The position numbers and the translations under genes are program-made. Source: Dialister succinatiphilus YIT 11850 (GTDB taxonomy: Bacteria; Bacillota; Negativicutes; Veillonellales; Dialisteraceae). Taken from it: DNA of 64,000 nt. Numbering within the stretch: the stretch's first letter is position 1; each line of letters starts with the position of its first letter. The stretch is taken from positions 239,498-303,497 of the forward strand of contig NZ_JH591188.1 in NCBI RefSeq assembly GCF_000242435.1. Reading direction: 5' to 3'. The notes below the pieces were generated by a model. The model saw only the letters and a list, made by a program, of their open reading frames with translations, was not told where the DNA came from and made no database searches. Below, piece after piece: positions 40,086 through 49,107 of the stretch.

Positions 40086-41834
40086 GTGGAAACGAAACGT
40101 GATTTTATTTGGAAAATGGGCGGACAGCAGGGACAGGGCGTAGAGTCCTGTGGCGAAATCCTGGGTCGTGTGCTGGCACAGGAAGGATATTCCCTTTTCA
40201 GCCAGCGTCTTTTTGCATCCCGCATTAAAGGCGGTCATACAACCATTGCTCTTCGCATTGCCACAAAGGAAGTGGCTACCATTGGCGAGCATGTAGACTG
40301 CCTGGTAGCCCTGGACCAGGAGACTATCGATCTCCACGGCAAAGAAGTGCCGGAAGGGGGTGTCATCATTGCTGACGATGCTTTCCATCCAAAATTTGAA
40401 GCCCACAGCGGCCGCATCGTGCTGGCTCTTCCTATTACGGAACTGGCCAAAAAGTACGGCAGCCTGCAGATGAAGAATATTGCAGCCCTGGGCATGAGCG
40501 CCGGCGTGCTGGGATTCCCGGAAAACCCCTTCTACGGGTTCATTGCAGACCGCTTTGCCAAGAAGGGCGAAGACATCATTACGAAGAACAAGGAAATCTT
40601 CAAGGAAGGCTATGATACCGCCATTGCTGCCATGCACGGCGTAGAACTGGGCAAGCTGGCGACACCGCCGAAAAAAGACCAGCTCTACCTTCTGGGCAAC
40701 GAAGCCGCTGCGCTGGGCGCCATTTCCGCGGGATCCCGTTTCATGGCATCCTACCCCATTACCCCCGCTTCTGAAATCATGGAATACATGATTAAAGTGG
40801 TTCATAAAATCCATGGCACCGTGGTGCAGACAGAAGATGAACTGTCCTCCTGCATGATGGCCATGGGTGCCGGCTATGCCGGTGTCCGTGCCTTCACTGC
40901 CACCTCCGGCCCCGGGCTCTCCCTCATGGCGGAATCCATTTCCATGGCAGCCATGGCAGAAATCCCGGTAGTCATCATCGACGTCATGCGTGCCGGCCCA
41001 TCCACCGGCATGGCCACCAAGGTAGAACAGAGCGACATCCGCTATGCCATTGCCTCGGGCCACGGCGATGCTGAAAAAATCGTGCTGGCCGCTTCCTCCA
41101 TTGAAGACTGCTACTATATTACCCAGGAAGCCTTCAACCTGGCTGAAGAATTCCAGACCCCTGTCATCGTACTCTCGGACCTGCAGTTCGGTATGTGCAA
41201 ACAGTCCGTACCGGCCTTTGACCTGAACCGCGTAGGCATCAACCGCGGCAAACTTCTCACCGAAGGCCTGCCGGAACTGGATACAAAGAAGAAGGCCTAC
41301 TTCCACCGTTTTGAAGACAGCGAAGACGGCATTTCCCCAAGAACCATTCCCGGCGTGAAGAACGGCATGTTCCTTTCCACAGGCCTGGAACACAACGTAT
41401 TCGGCAAGCCTGCTGAAGGCCAGGCCGACCGCGTCATGGAAATGGAAAAACGGCACCGGAAATTTGCAGCCGTTCCCCAGGCGGTGAAACCCTTCCATGT
41501 AACCCATGAAGACACAGACACTGACCTTCTCCTCATCGGCATTACCTCCACCAATGGAGCCCTGGAAGAAGCGGTGGAAGAACTGGAAGCAGAAGGAAAG
41601 AAAGTGAACCACCTCCAGCTCCGTCTCCTTTCTCCCTTCCCCACCGAAGCCCTCCGTCCCTATGTGGAAGGCGCAAAGAAAGTTCTCATCGTAGAAGAAG
41701 ACCTGACAGCCCAGCTCCGTGAACTCTTTGCCATTCACTTCGACTGTCATGACAAACTGCTGTCCCTTCTCCAGTACGACGGCACACCCTTTACCACTTC
41801 TACCATTGTGAACAAAGCCAAGGAGGTTTTCTGA
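40086..41834 (+). CDS. korA: 2-oxoacid:ferredoxin oxidoreductase, fused gamma-alpha subunit
   Basis: This 582-aa protein has an N-terminal gamma-type domain (MGGQQGQGVESCGEILGR, 9-26) fused to the alpha (pyrimidine-binding) domain (SRFMASYPITPASEIMEY near 215; EDELSSCMMAMGAGYAGVRAFTATSGPG near 255). It fits KorA of 2-oxoglutarate:ferredoxin oxidoreductase, which with KorB makes succinyl-CoA, CO2 and reduced ferredoxin, or runs in reverse. Substrate choice (2-oxoglutarate or another 2-oxoacid) is not settled by sequence. The start is GTG at 40086 with AAGGAGG 8 nt upstream. korB starts 2 bp after its stop. Confidence 0.92.
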   Translation: METKRDFIWKMGGQQGQGVESCGEILGRVLAQEGYSLFSQRLFASRIKGGHTTIALRIATKEVATIGEHVDCLVALDQETIDLHGKEVPEGGVIIADDAFHPKFEAHSGRIVLALPITELAKKYGSLQMKNIAALGMSAGVLGFPENPFYGFIADRFAKKGEDIITKNKEIFKEGYDTAIAAMHGVELGKLATPPKKDQLYLLGNEAAALGAISAGSRFMASYPITPASEIMEYMIKVVHKIHGTVVQTEDELSSCMMAMGAGYAGVRAFTATSGPGLSLMAESISMAAMAEIPVVIIDVMRAGPSTGMATKVEQSDIRYAIASGHGDAEKIVLAASSIEDCYYITQEAFNLAEEFQTPVIVLSDLQFGMCKQSVPAFDLNRVGINRGKLLTEGLPELDTKKKAYFHRFEDSEDGISPRTIPGVKNGMFLSTGLEHNVFGKPAEGQADRVMEMEKRHRKFAAVPQAVKPFHVTHEDTDTDLLLIGITSTNGALEEAVEELEAEGKKVNHLQLRLLSPFPTEALRPYVEGAKKVLIVEEDLTAQLRELFAIHFDCHDKLLSLLQYDGTPFTTSTIVNKAKEVF

Positions 41835-41836
41835 TT

Positions 41837-42703
41837 ATGGCTTCACCGAGAGACTATAAAAATACCATCGTACCAAACTGGTGCCCCGGCTGCGGCGACT
41901 ACGGCATCCAGAATGCCATTTCCGCCGTGTGCGCTAAAAAAGGCTGGGCCAATGAAGAAATCACCCTGATTTCCGGCATCGGCTGCTCCTCCCGTATCGG
42001 CGGCTACCAGTACTGCTACGGCGCCCACACCACCCACGGCAGGGCCCTTCCCTTCGCCCAGGGCATCAAATGCGCCAACAAAGACACCCACCTCATCGTA
42101 TGCTCCGGCGACGGCGACTCCTACGCCATCGGCCTTGGCCATGCCATGCATGCCATGAAGAGAAATATGGACATTACCTACCTGGTCTTCGACAACCAGG
42201 TCTACGGACTCACCAAAGGCCAGACATCACCGGCTTCCTCCAAAGGCTTCGTCACCAAAACCACGCCGGACGGAAACCCCCTGACCCCGCTGGCCGTACC
42301 GGCCATGGCCATTGCCGCCGGCGCCACCTTCGTGGCCCAGGCTTATGCCATTGACGGCAGAAACCTGGTGGACATCATCGAAAAAGCAGTGGACCACAAA
42401 GGATTCTCCTATGTGAACATCTTCACCCCCTGCGTCACCTTCAACCACATGAACACCGTCCAGTGGTACAACGAACACCTGAAAAAGATTTCCGATGTCC
42501 GTGAAACCTACGACCCCTCCAGTAAAGCCGAAGCCTTCCACCTCCTGGCGGAAACAGACAGCCTTGTCACCGGCGTCATTTATGAAGAAAAAGAAGGCGT
42601 CCCCTTCGGAGACATTGTTCCCTCCAAAGACGTACGGCTCATCGACCACGTAGAAAAGCCTTCCGAAGCACTCTTCGAAGACCTCTGCAAAGAATTCAGA
42701 TAA
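41837..42703 (+). CDS. korB: 2-oxoacid:ferredoxin oxidoreductase, beta subunit
   Basis: This 288-aa thiamine-pyrophosphate subunit has WCPGCGDYGIQNAI (15-28) and GIGCSSRIGGYQYC, which supply Cys ligands for a [4Fe-4S] cluster, and the TPP-Mg motif SGDGDSYAIGLGHAMHA with FDNQVYGLTKGQ near 95-135. It completes the two-subunit enzyme with KorA. No ferredoxin-like delta subunit is adjacent. AAGGAGG in the korA 3' end precedes the ATG. Confidence 0.94.
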   Translation: MASPRDYKNTIVPNWCPGCGDYGIQNAISAVCAKKGWANEEITLISGIGCSSRIGGYQYCYGAHTTHGRALPFAQGIKCANKDTHLIVCSGDGDSYAIGLGHAMHAMKRNMDITYLVFDNQVYGLTKGQTSPASSKGFVTKTTPDGNPLTPLAVPAMAIAAGATFVAQAYAIDGRNLVDIIEKAVDHKGFSYVNIFTPCVTFNHMNTVQWYNEHLKKISDVRETYDPSSKAEAFHLLAETDSLVTGVIYEEKEGVPFGDIVPSKDVRLIDHVEKPSEALFEDLCKEFR

Positions 42704-42784
42704 TCTCCATTGCCTGGCCCCGGGCCAAGCCTTTCTGGAGACATTTCAACGGCGGCTGGGCCGCCAAAAAGGAGCAGGACTATT

Positions 42785-43843
42785 ATGGCATCTGATCGAA
42801 TGATGGAATATTACTACTCCATGGGGCAGGACTGCCTTCATATGGGGGATATGGATGAGGCAGTCACATACTTCAGGAAAGCAGCCAATATGGGTGCCAG
42901 GGAAGCAGCCTATGAAATCTTCGTCCTGGGCCGCCAATGGGAAAAAGGCGACGGCCTGGACAAAGACGAAAGCAAAGCAGAAAACTGCTACAAAATCAGC
43001 GTGGACTATGGCATCGAAGAAGCAGGCCTGGCGCTGGGCAAACTCTACCTCCGCGGCATTAACGGCAACAAACCGAATCCCCGGAAGGCCAGGAGGATGC
43101 TGGAGCACTGCTCCGACGAAGGCAGCGCTGAAGCCGCCTCTCTTTTGGGCAAAATCTACGACGAAGGCATTATGGGCAAAGTCAACCAGGACCGAGCCTT
43201 CCGCTACTACCTTTTGGCAGCAGAAAGAGGCGATACCAGCGCCATGCTCATGACCGGCATGTTCTATGCCCAGGGCACCAGCACCCAGAAAGACCTGGCT
43301 GCGGCTGAAATGTGGATACGGAAAGGCCGGGACGAAGGAAATCCTGACGGAGACATGACCCTCCGGGGCTTCCTTTCCGTAGCCTGCGGCGAATACATTA
43401 CCGGCGCCGCCGGCAGCGTGGACCCTGCCAAAGCCTGGCACATGGCAGAAGAGGCAGAAGCTCTGGGCGATAAAGAAGCCTTCCTCCGCCTGGGCCTTGC
43501 CTTCACGCACAGCGGCACCAAGGATCATGCTGTGAAAGCCTTCGAATGCTACAAACGGGCTGCCCGAAACAGCATCCCTGCTGCCTGGGCTGCCCTGGGC
43601 CTCTGCTACGAAGCAGGCATCGGCGTAGAGGAGGACATTGAGGAAGCAGTGAAACTCTACAAAAAAGCTGCAGAAAAAGGCGACCCCTTCGCCATGGCCC
43701 ACTACGGCTATGCCCTGGCCAACGGGGAAGGCATAGAAAAAGACGAAAAAGCCGCCATGAGCTGGCTCATCAAAGCCGCCATGAAAGGCGACATGGGCGC
43801 CATCCACATTCTCAAAGAAGACTACAACTACGAACTCCGATAA
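42785..43843 (+). CDS. Sel1-repeat protein
   Basis: This 352-aa protein is built of about nine Sel1-like repeats (for example AVTYFRKAANMGAREAAYEIF, AEMWIRKGRDEGNPDGDM, AVKLYKKAAEKGDPFAMAHYG). It has no signal peptide, so a cytoplasmic scaffold is likely. ATG 42785 is preferred because AAGGAG lies 11 nt upstream; the frame is open to 42710. It follows korB by 80 bp and could be cotranscribed. A related but frameshifted gene is at 952-1547. Confidence 0.85.
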   Translation: MASDRMMEYYYSMGQDCLHMGDMDEAVTYFRKAANMGAREAAYEIFVLGRQWEKGDGLDKDESKAENCYKISVDYGIEEAGLALGKLYLRGINGNKPNPRKARRMLEHCSDEGSAEAASLLGKIYDEGIMGKVNQDRAFRYYLLAAERGDTSAMLMTGMFYAQGTSTQKDLAAAEMWIRKGRDEGNPDGDMTLRGFLSVACGEYITGAAGSVDPAKAWHMAEEAEALGDKEAFLRLGLAFTHSGTKDHAVKAFECYKRAARNSIPAAWAALGLCYEAGIGVEEDIEEAVKLYKKAAEKGDPFAMAHYGYALANGEGIEKDEKAAMSWLIKAAMKGDMGAIHILKEDYNYELR

Positions 43844-43850
43844 ACAGGCA

Positions 43851-43882
43851 CAAAAAAGACCGGCCAGGGCCGGTCTTTTTTG
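43851..43882 (+). terminator. Terminator after the Sel1-repeat gene
   Basis: CAAAAAAGACCGGCC AGG GCCGGTCTTTTTTG. Confidence 0.94.
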
Positions 43883-43926
43883 TATGTCTTTATTCAGGTC
43901 AATAACAGTAAATGACTCTCCTCATG

Positions 43927-44073
43927 GCCATCCCGAGCGGAGGAACGTGCCGGTATAGGTGGTAAAGACTTCAGGCTCTGATGAAGCTCTGAGCCGAGAG
44001 ATCTCCCGCCGTAATGCTGCCCGGACCATCAGAGGGGGAGATTTCTCCACTCCGCGCCGACCGTCGAAATGAC
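43927..44073. mobile_element. GTCATTTCGA element, copy 2 (inverted)
   Basis: It reads from CCATCCCGAGCGG to GTCGAAATGAC, the reverse orientation of copy 1, with the shared inner motifs GAGATCTCCC and GGAGATTTCTCCACTCCG. It lies just past a terminator. Confidence 0.65.
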
Positions 44074-44099
44074 GGAGGGCGCGGGCCGGCTTTTTGTGA

Positions 44100-44262
44100 T
44101 CTGCGCCCCCTAAAGGGGAAACGACTCACTACATTTTGCGCGTCGCTAGCGCTCCTTCAAAATGTGTTCGCTGTGCACCGAAGGGCGCCACCACAATCCT
44201 TTGAACCCTCTGAACCTTATGAACCCTCTGAACCCTCACGCCCGCAGGGCGTGTCCACTGGT
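44100..44262. repeat. Modular hairpin repeat block 9 (short)
   Basis: A decayed 9-bp array (44195-44240: GAACCCTCT, GAACCTTAT, GAACCCTCT) ends in the CGCCCGCAGGGCG stem and GTGTCC. It lies between two copies of the GTCATTTCGA element. Confidence 0.7.
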
Positions 44263-44275
44263 GCCCGCCGTCATC

Positions 44276-44504
44276 GTCATCTCGAGCGGGGCTGCGTGCC
44301 GGTATAGGGGCAGACAGGAACCGCTCCGATGATACTTTGAGCCCGGAGATTTCCTGCCTCAATGCTTCATGTACCATTGAGAAGTGAGATTTCTCCACTC
44401 TGTGGAGACTCTGCATAGAGTCTCCAAGTCAGCCGAAGTTGGCCTCTAGCCTGCACAATAAGAGGCTTTCCTATTGGCGGCTGACCGGCTTTCGTCGAAA
44501 TGAC
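44276..44504. mobile_element. GTCATTTCGA element, copy 3 (inverted, expanded)
   Basis: It starts GTCATCTCGAGCGG and ends TCGTCGAAATGAC. About 90 bp are inserted near the right end, including AGTCAGCCGAAGTTGGCC, a segment also at 21820-21840. Confidence 0.6.
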
Positions 44505-44579
44505 GGGGGCGGGGGGCAGCGTTTCTGTCAATTGCTTCTTTTTGAAATGCCACTCTGCGGCGCCGCAAAAGGAGGCCCA

Positions 44580-45029
44580 TTACTTCCTGTCGAAGAACTT
44601 CACCATATCCTGGGGGATATCTTTCTTCCGCAGTATGGCCGGCAGGTCGCCCTGGTCCAGAAACGTTCCTTTTTCAGAAAGAAGGGTATCCATGTAGGAG
44701 GCCGCCGCCAGCTTGTCCTCCTTATCCTTCACATCGGCCTTCAGCTGTTCCACGTGGCTCCGAAGGAGCACCTCCCGCTGCGGGCGGGTGGCCGGCCCCT
44801 GGAGGTAGAGGGAGAGGAAATGGCTGATTTCCTGAATGGACATATCCACATTCCGGAAAAACTGGATGAGCCGGAGCAGGGCGATGTCCCGGTCTGTGAA
44901 GATACGGACGCCGCCTACGCTCCTTCTTACAAACTGCAGCAGTCCCTTCTTGTCATAAAAGCGGAGCGTGGTGGCCGGAATGCCGGTGAGATTCACCACG
45001 TCCTTCATTGTATATAAACGCTCTGCCAT
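44580..45029 (-). CDS. MerR-family transcriptional regulator
   Basis: This 149-aa protein has an N-terminal winged helix-turn-helix (YTMKDVVNLTGIPATTLRFYDKKGLL, 6-31; GGVRIFTDRDIALLRLIQFFRN) and a coiled-coil dimerisation helix (about 85-118). The C-terminal part has no Cys metal-binding motif, so it is not a classical metal sensor. GAGGT lies 6 nt before the ATG at 45029. Its own promoter has the 19-bp spacer typical of MerR-controlled promoters, so autoregulation is likely. Targets are unknown; the SLH porin is divergent and 530 bp away. Confidence 0.88.
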   Translation of the reverse strand: MAERLYTMKDVVNLTGIPATTLRFYDKKGLLQFVRRSVGGVRIFTDRDIALLRLIQFFRNVDMSIQEISHFLSLYLQGPATRPQREVLLRSHVEQLKADVKDKEDKLAAASYMDTLLSEKGTFLDQGDLPAILRKKDIPQDMVKFFDRK

Positions 45030-45114
45030 AGGATTACCTCGATCATCATTTTCTTACAAAAAAACTGTGGCAGAGATACCGCATGACGCAGTTCCCTCCT
45101 CCAACAGTGACCTA

Positions 45115-45145
45115 AGTATAGCCCATAGAGCAGAGAACATGTCAA
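45115..45145 (-). promoter_or_regulatory. MerR-type promoter with 19-bp spacer
   Basis: On the minus strand TTGACA (45140-45145) and TATACT (45115-45120) are separated by 19 bp, the long spacing that MerR proteins correct by DNA distortion. A G10 tract begins 10 bp beyond the -35. Confidence 0.75.
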
Positions 45146-45154
45146 TAGTACATC

Positions 45155-45164
45155 GGGGGGGGGG
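45155..45164. repeat. G10 homopolymer
   Basis: Ten consecutive G on the plus strand, between the MerR promoter and the porin leader. Such tracts vary in length by slippage. Confidence 0.9.
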
Positions 45165-45556
45165 TAATAGAGTATGCTATTTATGAAATTTATAAAGAAG
45201 AGCGTAATATTTTAGCTGCGGACTCGGAGAAACCAGATAAAATTTTTTTATATTGACCGGGAGCCATTTTTTATATCCAGCAGGAAATACGGAAAAACAG
45301 GGGAAAAACAGATACTTAGAGTGAGGTACATAGAGGCATACCATAGAGCGGAGTCCGGTTATTGCGGCATTTTTTCGGAAATGGTACCGTAGATACAGCC
45401 ACGGAAGAGCGGCCCCTCTTCCATGGTGGAAGGATAGTAAGAGAAAAAAGCAGGCAGAGGAAACACGGTCACTCGCGCAGACGCTTTTCATCTGAACTCC
45501 TGAACAACAAAAGGGCTCGGTTTTCTCTATTGTTTATTTCAAAGGAGCGAAGAACT
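45165..45556. other. Long gene-free leader of the porin gene
   Basis: It is AT-rich to about 45260, then GC-richer. TTGACC at 45253-45258 has no matching -10 at normal spacing, so the porin promoter is not located. A hairpin around CCTCTTCCATGGTGGAAGG (45415-45433) is visible. No gene is seen. Confidence 0.35.
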
Positions 45557-46912
45557 ATGAAAAAGATTCTCGCAATCGCAGCTGCAGCTGCACTCACCGC
45601 TGGCGTATCCGCATTCGCCGCAAATCCATTCTCCGATGTTTCCACCGATGACTGGGCTTACCAGGCAGTATCCGACCTCTCCGACCAGGGCGTTGTAGAA
45701 GGCTATCCGGACGGCACCTTCAAAGGCGAAAGAAACATTACCCGTTATGAACTGGCTCAGATCATTGCCCGCCTCATGGCAAAAGAAGACCAGCTGAACG
45801 CTGAACAGCGTGCAACCCTCGACAAACTGGCTGGCGAATACGCTGACGAACTGGCTAACCTGGGCGTTCGCGTTTCCAACCTGGAAAAGAAAGTCGGCAA
45901 CCTCTACTGGTCCGGCGATGCTCGTATGCGTTATAAAGACAACAGCTATGACAAAGCTGATGGATGGGATGGCCGTATGAGAATCAACGTTAAGGGTCAG
46001 GTTAATGACTCCACCACCATCAATGGCCGTCTCACCTACAACATGAACTTCAAAGGCAACGATGGCAACAATGCCGGCAAAGTCACCATTAAAGATGGCG
46101 ATGACAGCGCAAGTTTTGGCGACGACGACAATGGCGTGTACATGGATATCCTCAATGTTAAACATCAGTTTGGCAAAGACGTTGCTGTAACCCTTGGCCG
46201 TTATGCAAACAACTTTGGCAACCAGGGAAGCTGGCGTTTCGGCGACTCCCATGACTTCGACGGCGCTGAACTGTCCTATGGTGCTAATAAGTTCAACGCA
46301 GCTGTAGGCTTTGGCCGTTTCCAGACCAACTACAACAGCAATACTACTTACACAATTGATGATAATGGCGAGATTACCAAGACAGATGCAAACGCTCTGA
46401 TTGATGATCAGGAAGCTCTGTATGTAAAGGCTGGTTATGACTTCAACTTCGCTAAACTGACTGCTGATTATCTGAAGTTTGAAAACAACAATGACAAACT
46501 GAATGATGAACTCTACGGTGTCGACCTTGCTATTCCATTCGGCAAGGCTTGGAACCTTCAGGGCGAATATGTAAAGAATACCACCACTGACTACTCTAAC
46601 GATGATGCTTGGAATGTTGGCCTCCAGTATTCAACCCTGAACTGGAAGAAACCTGGCACCTTCGGTCTGGGAGTTTGGTACAATGATATCGGTTCTGCTA
46701 CTTACCTCGGTGGCTCTGGCCTCAGCACCAACATTCTTGATGGAATTGCTGCTAACAAAGGTGATAATGAACTGAAGTTCTGGAATGTTATCGGCGATGT
46801 AACACTCCTGAAGAACGTAAACCTCCACGCTGAATATGCATTCGGTGCGGACCTTGATAAGGGCTCCGATCCGGATGACGCTTGGACCGTTTCCCTGAAC
46901 TACAAATTCTAA
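45557..46912 (+). CDS. Outer-membrane porin with SLH domain (OmpM-like)
   Basis: This 451-aa protein has a signal peptide (MKKILAIAAAAALTAGVSAFA) followed by one SLH domain (NPFSDVSTDDWAYQAVSDLSDQG ... ITRYELAQIIARLMA, about 23-75), a short coiled coil (75-112), and a beta-barrel ending in Phe (NYKF). In Negativicutes such proteins are abundant porins whose SLH domain grips the polyamine-modified peptidoglycan and ties the outer membrane to the wall. It is the clearest sign of a diderm Firmicute. AAAGGAG lies 9 nt before the ATG. Codon use is strongly biased, as expected for high expression. Confidence 0.95.
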   Translation: MKKILAIAAAAALTAGVSAFAANPFSDVSTDDWAYQAVSDLSDQGVVEGYPDGTFKGERNITRYELAQIIARLMAKEDQLNAEQRATLDKLAGEYADELANLGVRVSNLEKKVGNLYWSGDARMRYKDNSYDKADGWDGRMRINVKGQVNDSTTINGRLTYNMNFKGNDGNNAGKVTIKDGDDSASFGDDDNGVYMDILNVKHQFGKDVAVTLGRYANNFGNQGSWRFGDSHDFDGAELSYGANKFNAAVGFGRFQTNYNSNTTYTIDDNGEITKTDANALIDDQEALYVKAGYDFNFAKLTADYLKFENNNDKLNDELYGVDLAIPFGKAWNLQGEYVKNTTTDYSNDDAWNVGLQYSTLNWKKPGTFGLGVWYNDIGSATYLGGSGLSTNILDGIAANKGDNELKFWNVIGDVTLLKNVNLHAEYAFGADLDKGSDPDDAWTVSLNYKF

Positions 46913-46946
46913 TTTCTGAAAAGAAAAGAGAATATAGTTTCATAAA

Positions 46947-46982
46947 CAAAGAAGAAGCTCTCGAAAGAGGGCTTCTTTTTTG
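46947..46982 (+). terminator. Porin terminator
   Basis: AAGAAGC and GCTTCTT pair around TCTCGAAAGAGG (itself pairing CTC/GAG), followed by TTTTG. Confidence 0.88.
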
Positions 46983-47030
46983 TGCCGCTTTCTGTGGAGT
47001 CTTGGGAGGCGGGGAACACATAGGGAAAAT

Positions 47031-47059
47031 TGTAAATGGTAAATTGTAAATGGTAAATG
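47031..47059. repeat. 14-bp direct repeat
   Basis: AATTGTAAATGGTA occurs twice in tandem, followed by AATGAAGG. The surrounding 47060-47200 holds fragments of the hairpin family (GCGCCTGCGGCGCC, TTTGAACTCTCTGAACCC). No gene is seen from 46983 to 47380. Confidence 0.8.
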
Positions 47060-47380
47060 AAGGTGGGCGCCTGCGGCGCCAGTATGAATAAAAGGGGAAC
47101 GGCTCAAACCCTTGCGTCCCTCAAGGGGAAATGAGGAATGGGGGCAGGAGATAGTGAGCCATATGCTCTTTGCACCATCCTTTGAACTCTCTGAACCCTT
47201 GTGAACACTTTTCACTAAAATGAGATAACTTGTCCCACCCACGGATTATATAAGCAGAGAGGCGAAAAGGCCTGGCAAAAGTCCTTCATCATCCCGCGAA
47301 GCGCTCTATCCATGGAAGCGGGAAAGTAAGGAACGGAGCCTTCATGAATTTCACCTCTCCGGCGCGCCGAAAAACTCTAT

Positions 47381-47548
47381 AAAAACTCCTGAAGATGACC
47401 TGCTAGACATCCTGGTGGCAATATAGCGTACTTTTTCTTCTTTGACGACACAGGCATTCCGTCTCAGCGGCTACCCCTGGCCGATTCACTGAAGAAGGTA
47501 ACCTTGAGGCCCTACCGCGCATCAGCATGGGACGAATCAGGAGTTTTT
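47381..47548 (+). ncRNA. Structured RNA candidate, copy B (family unknown)
   Basis: This 168-nt homologue of 540-706 has the same closing stem, AAAAACTCCTGA (47381-47392) against TCAGGAGTTTTT (47537-47548). The first 35 nt differ from copy A by one base. The last 38 nt before the terminal T-run are identical to it. The middle differs at about 40% of positions, keeping CTTCYTTGACGACACAG and CCCCTGGCCGATTCA. An upstream 8-bp palindrome also changes in a paired way (GACGCGTC in A, GGCGCGCC in B, 47361-47368). Short dyads and lack of a shared reading frame favour RNA. It is followed at 47573 by half of a CTGTGAAGA terminator. Confidence 0.55.
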
Positions 47549-47682
47549 GTGATGAATGAAAAGGAAAAAGGGGCTGTGAAGAAATGATTGATTTCTCCTC
47601 GGATAGTTAGACATTGGGCGGCAGACGCCTTATTATAGGTCTGCAAGGAACAAATTGACGCAAACGCTCACCCCGCTTCATT

Positions 47683-47830
47683 GTCATTTCGACCGAAGCG
47701 AAGCGGAGTGGAGAAATCTCCCTCTCCCAATGGCACAAGCAGCATTGGGGCGGAGATCTCTCGACTCAGAGTCTCAATAGAGCCAAATACCTTTGCTCTC
47801 ATATCGACATGCAGCTCCGCTCGAGATGAC
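47683..47830. mobile_element. GTCATTTCGA element, copy 4
   Basis: It runs from GTCATTTCGACCGAAGCG to CCGCTCGAGATGAC in the same orientation as copy 1, with inner GGAGAAATCTCCC, GGAGATCTCTCGACTCAGAGTC. It is non-coding. Confidence 0.7.
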
Positions 47831-47891
47831 AATGCGGAGAACAGCATACTGTTATTTTTGGCAATTTTCTGAGTTTATAACCGAGGTGGAA

Positions 47892-47939
47892 AAGGGGCTG
47901 TGAAAAAATGATTAAACATTTTTTCACAGCCCCTCTTTT
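47892..47939 (+). terminator. Long hairpin terminator, CTGTGAA family
   Basis: AAAGGGGCTGTGAAAAAATG pairs with CATTTTTTCACAGCCCC, followed by TCTTTT. It may be the terminator once used by the upstream RNA, now separated by the inserted element. Confidence 0.8.
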
Positions 47940-48069
47940 GTGTCTGAAATTTCCTACATACAGGGAACTTTCCGGAAAAGCAAAAAAATTCCGACTGGTA
48001 ATCGGAATTTTTGAGAAAAAGCAATTTTTATAGGATATAGGTGGAAAATAACAAAGGCACGAAAAGCGT

Positions 48070-49105
48070 TGACACCATACGATTCCTGCACCATTCAGGA
48101 GCTTCCCCCTTTGGTGGCTGTGCCACCACCTTTGCCCCGGTGGGAAGCGTGTCACTGGATTCTCAGTCGCCTGCGGCTCCCTACGAATCCAGTTCCCTTG
48201 CCACCCCGCAAGCGGTGGGACAATAAAGCTCTGCAAGGCTATTATCTCATAAGTAGCACAAGGCACAGCACGGGTTGTTCTGCCACCGCTTGCGGGGGAA
48301 GTCCCGCAAAGCGGGATAGGGGGCGGCCGCCAAAGGCGGCCAATTCAGCACGTTACTAAGTACCGTAAAGATACATTAATCATTGCGTCCCCTTTGAGGA
48401 AGAGGAAACACGATTCGTAGGGGAGCAAAGCGACCTGGGAATCCAGTGACATGTTTCCCATCGGGGCGAAAAGGGCCACGTGCATGAAAACTTGCCTCCC
48501 CCTGCTTGCAGGGGGAGGGGAACCGCGTGAGCGGTGGAAGGGGTTGGTAAGAACCGGGAAGATGCACTAAGGTACAGCAGGCCGCCGTTTGGCGGGCAGA
48601 TTGGCAATGGAGTTTCATATCGGCGCTCCGCCTCGTACACCCTTTGCCGCTTCGCGGCGTTCCCCTCAAGGGGAAACGGGAGATTGGGACGGGTAAACCA
48701 TTGAGGCATATTCTTCTTGTATCCTTTCGGCGCTTTCCCCCTTTGGTGCCTTCGCCACCACCTTTCCCCCGGAGGGGAAACTTTTCTCTCCGCTATATAA
48801 TGAGCAGCTTAAGTTAGCGCAAGGAGAAGAATAGAGCAAATCTCCCCCTGCGGGGGAGACGCCGCCGCAGGCGGCAGAGGGGGTGCATTTCCAACGGGCG
48901 AAGCCCGGTTGGCATGTTTTCCCTGCCCGACAGGGCGGGCTTTTAAGGTTTAATCAAAAGAGGCGCCCTTTTTATCGTAAGGGGGCCCACCGCTATGGCC
49001 GCCGTTAGGCGGCATATAAAAATAACGCCCGCAATGCGGGCGTTTCCTTCCCCTCTGAACCCTTTGAACCTTCTGCACCCTCTGAACCCGGGGGCGCCCT
49101 GCGCC
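48070..49105. repeat. Modular hairpin repeat block 10
   Basis: It has several partial copies of the TTTGGTGGCTGTGCCACC, GAAGCGTGTCACTGGATTC / GAATCCAGTTCCC, CGCTTGCGGGG, GGCCGCCAAAGGCGGCC, CGCCCGCAATGCGGGCG and 9-bp (49050-49090) modules, in both orientations. Stretches such as CCCCCTGCTTGCAGGGGGAGG are near-perfect hairpins. No gene is seen from 47940 to 49107. Confidence 0.8.
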
Positions 49106-49107
49106 CC

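Noticed and set aside
40029-41750. A 573-codon open frame antisense to korA
   Set aside because: A shadow of a certain gene, with no family resemblance.
45362-45556. Extending the porin start upstream to 45362
   Set aside because: The frame is open, but the signal peptide begins at 45557 with AAAGGAG at the right distance.
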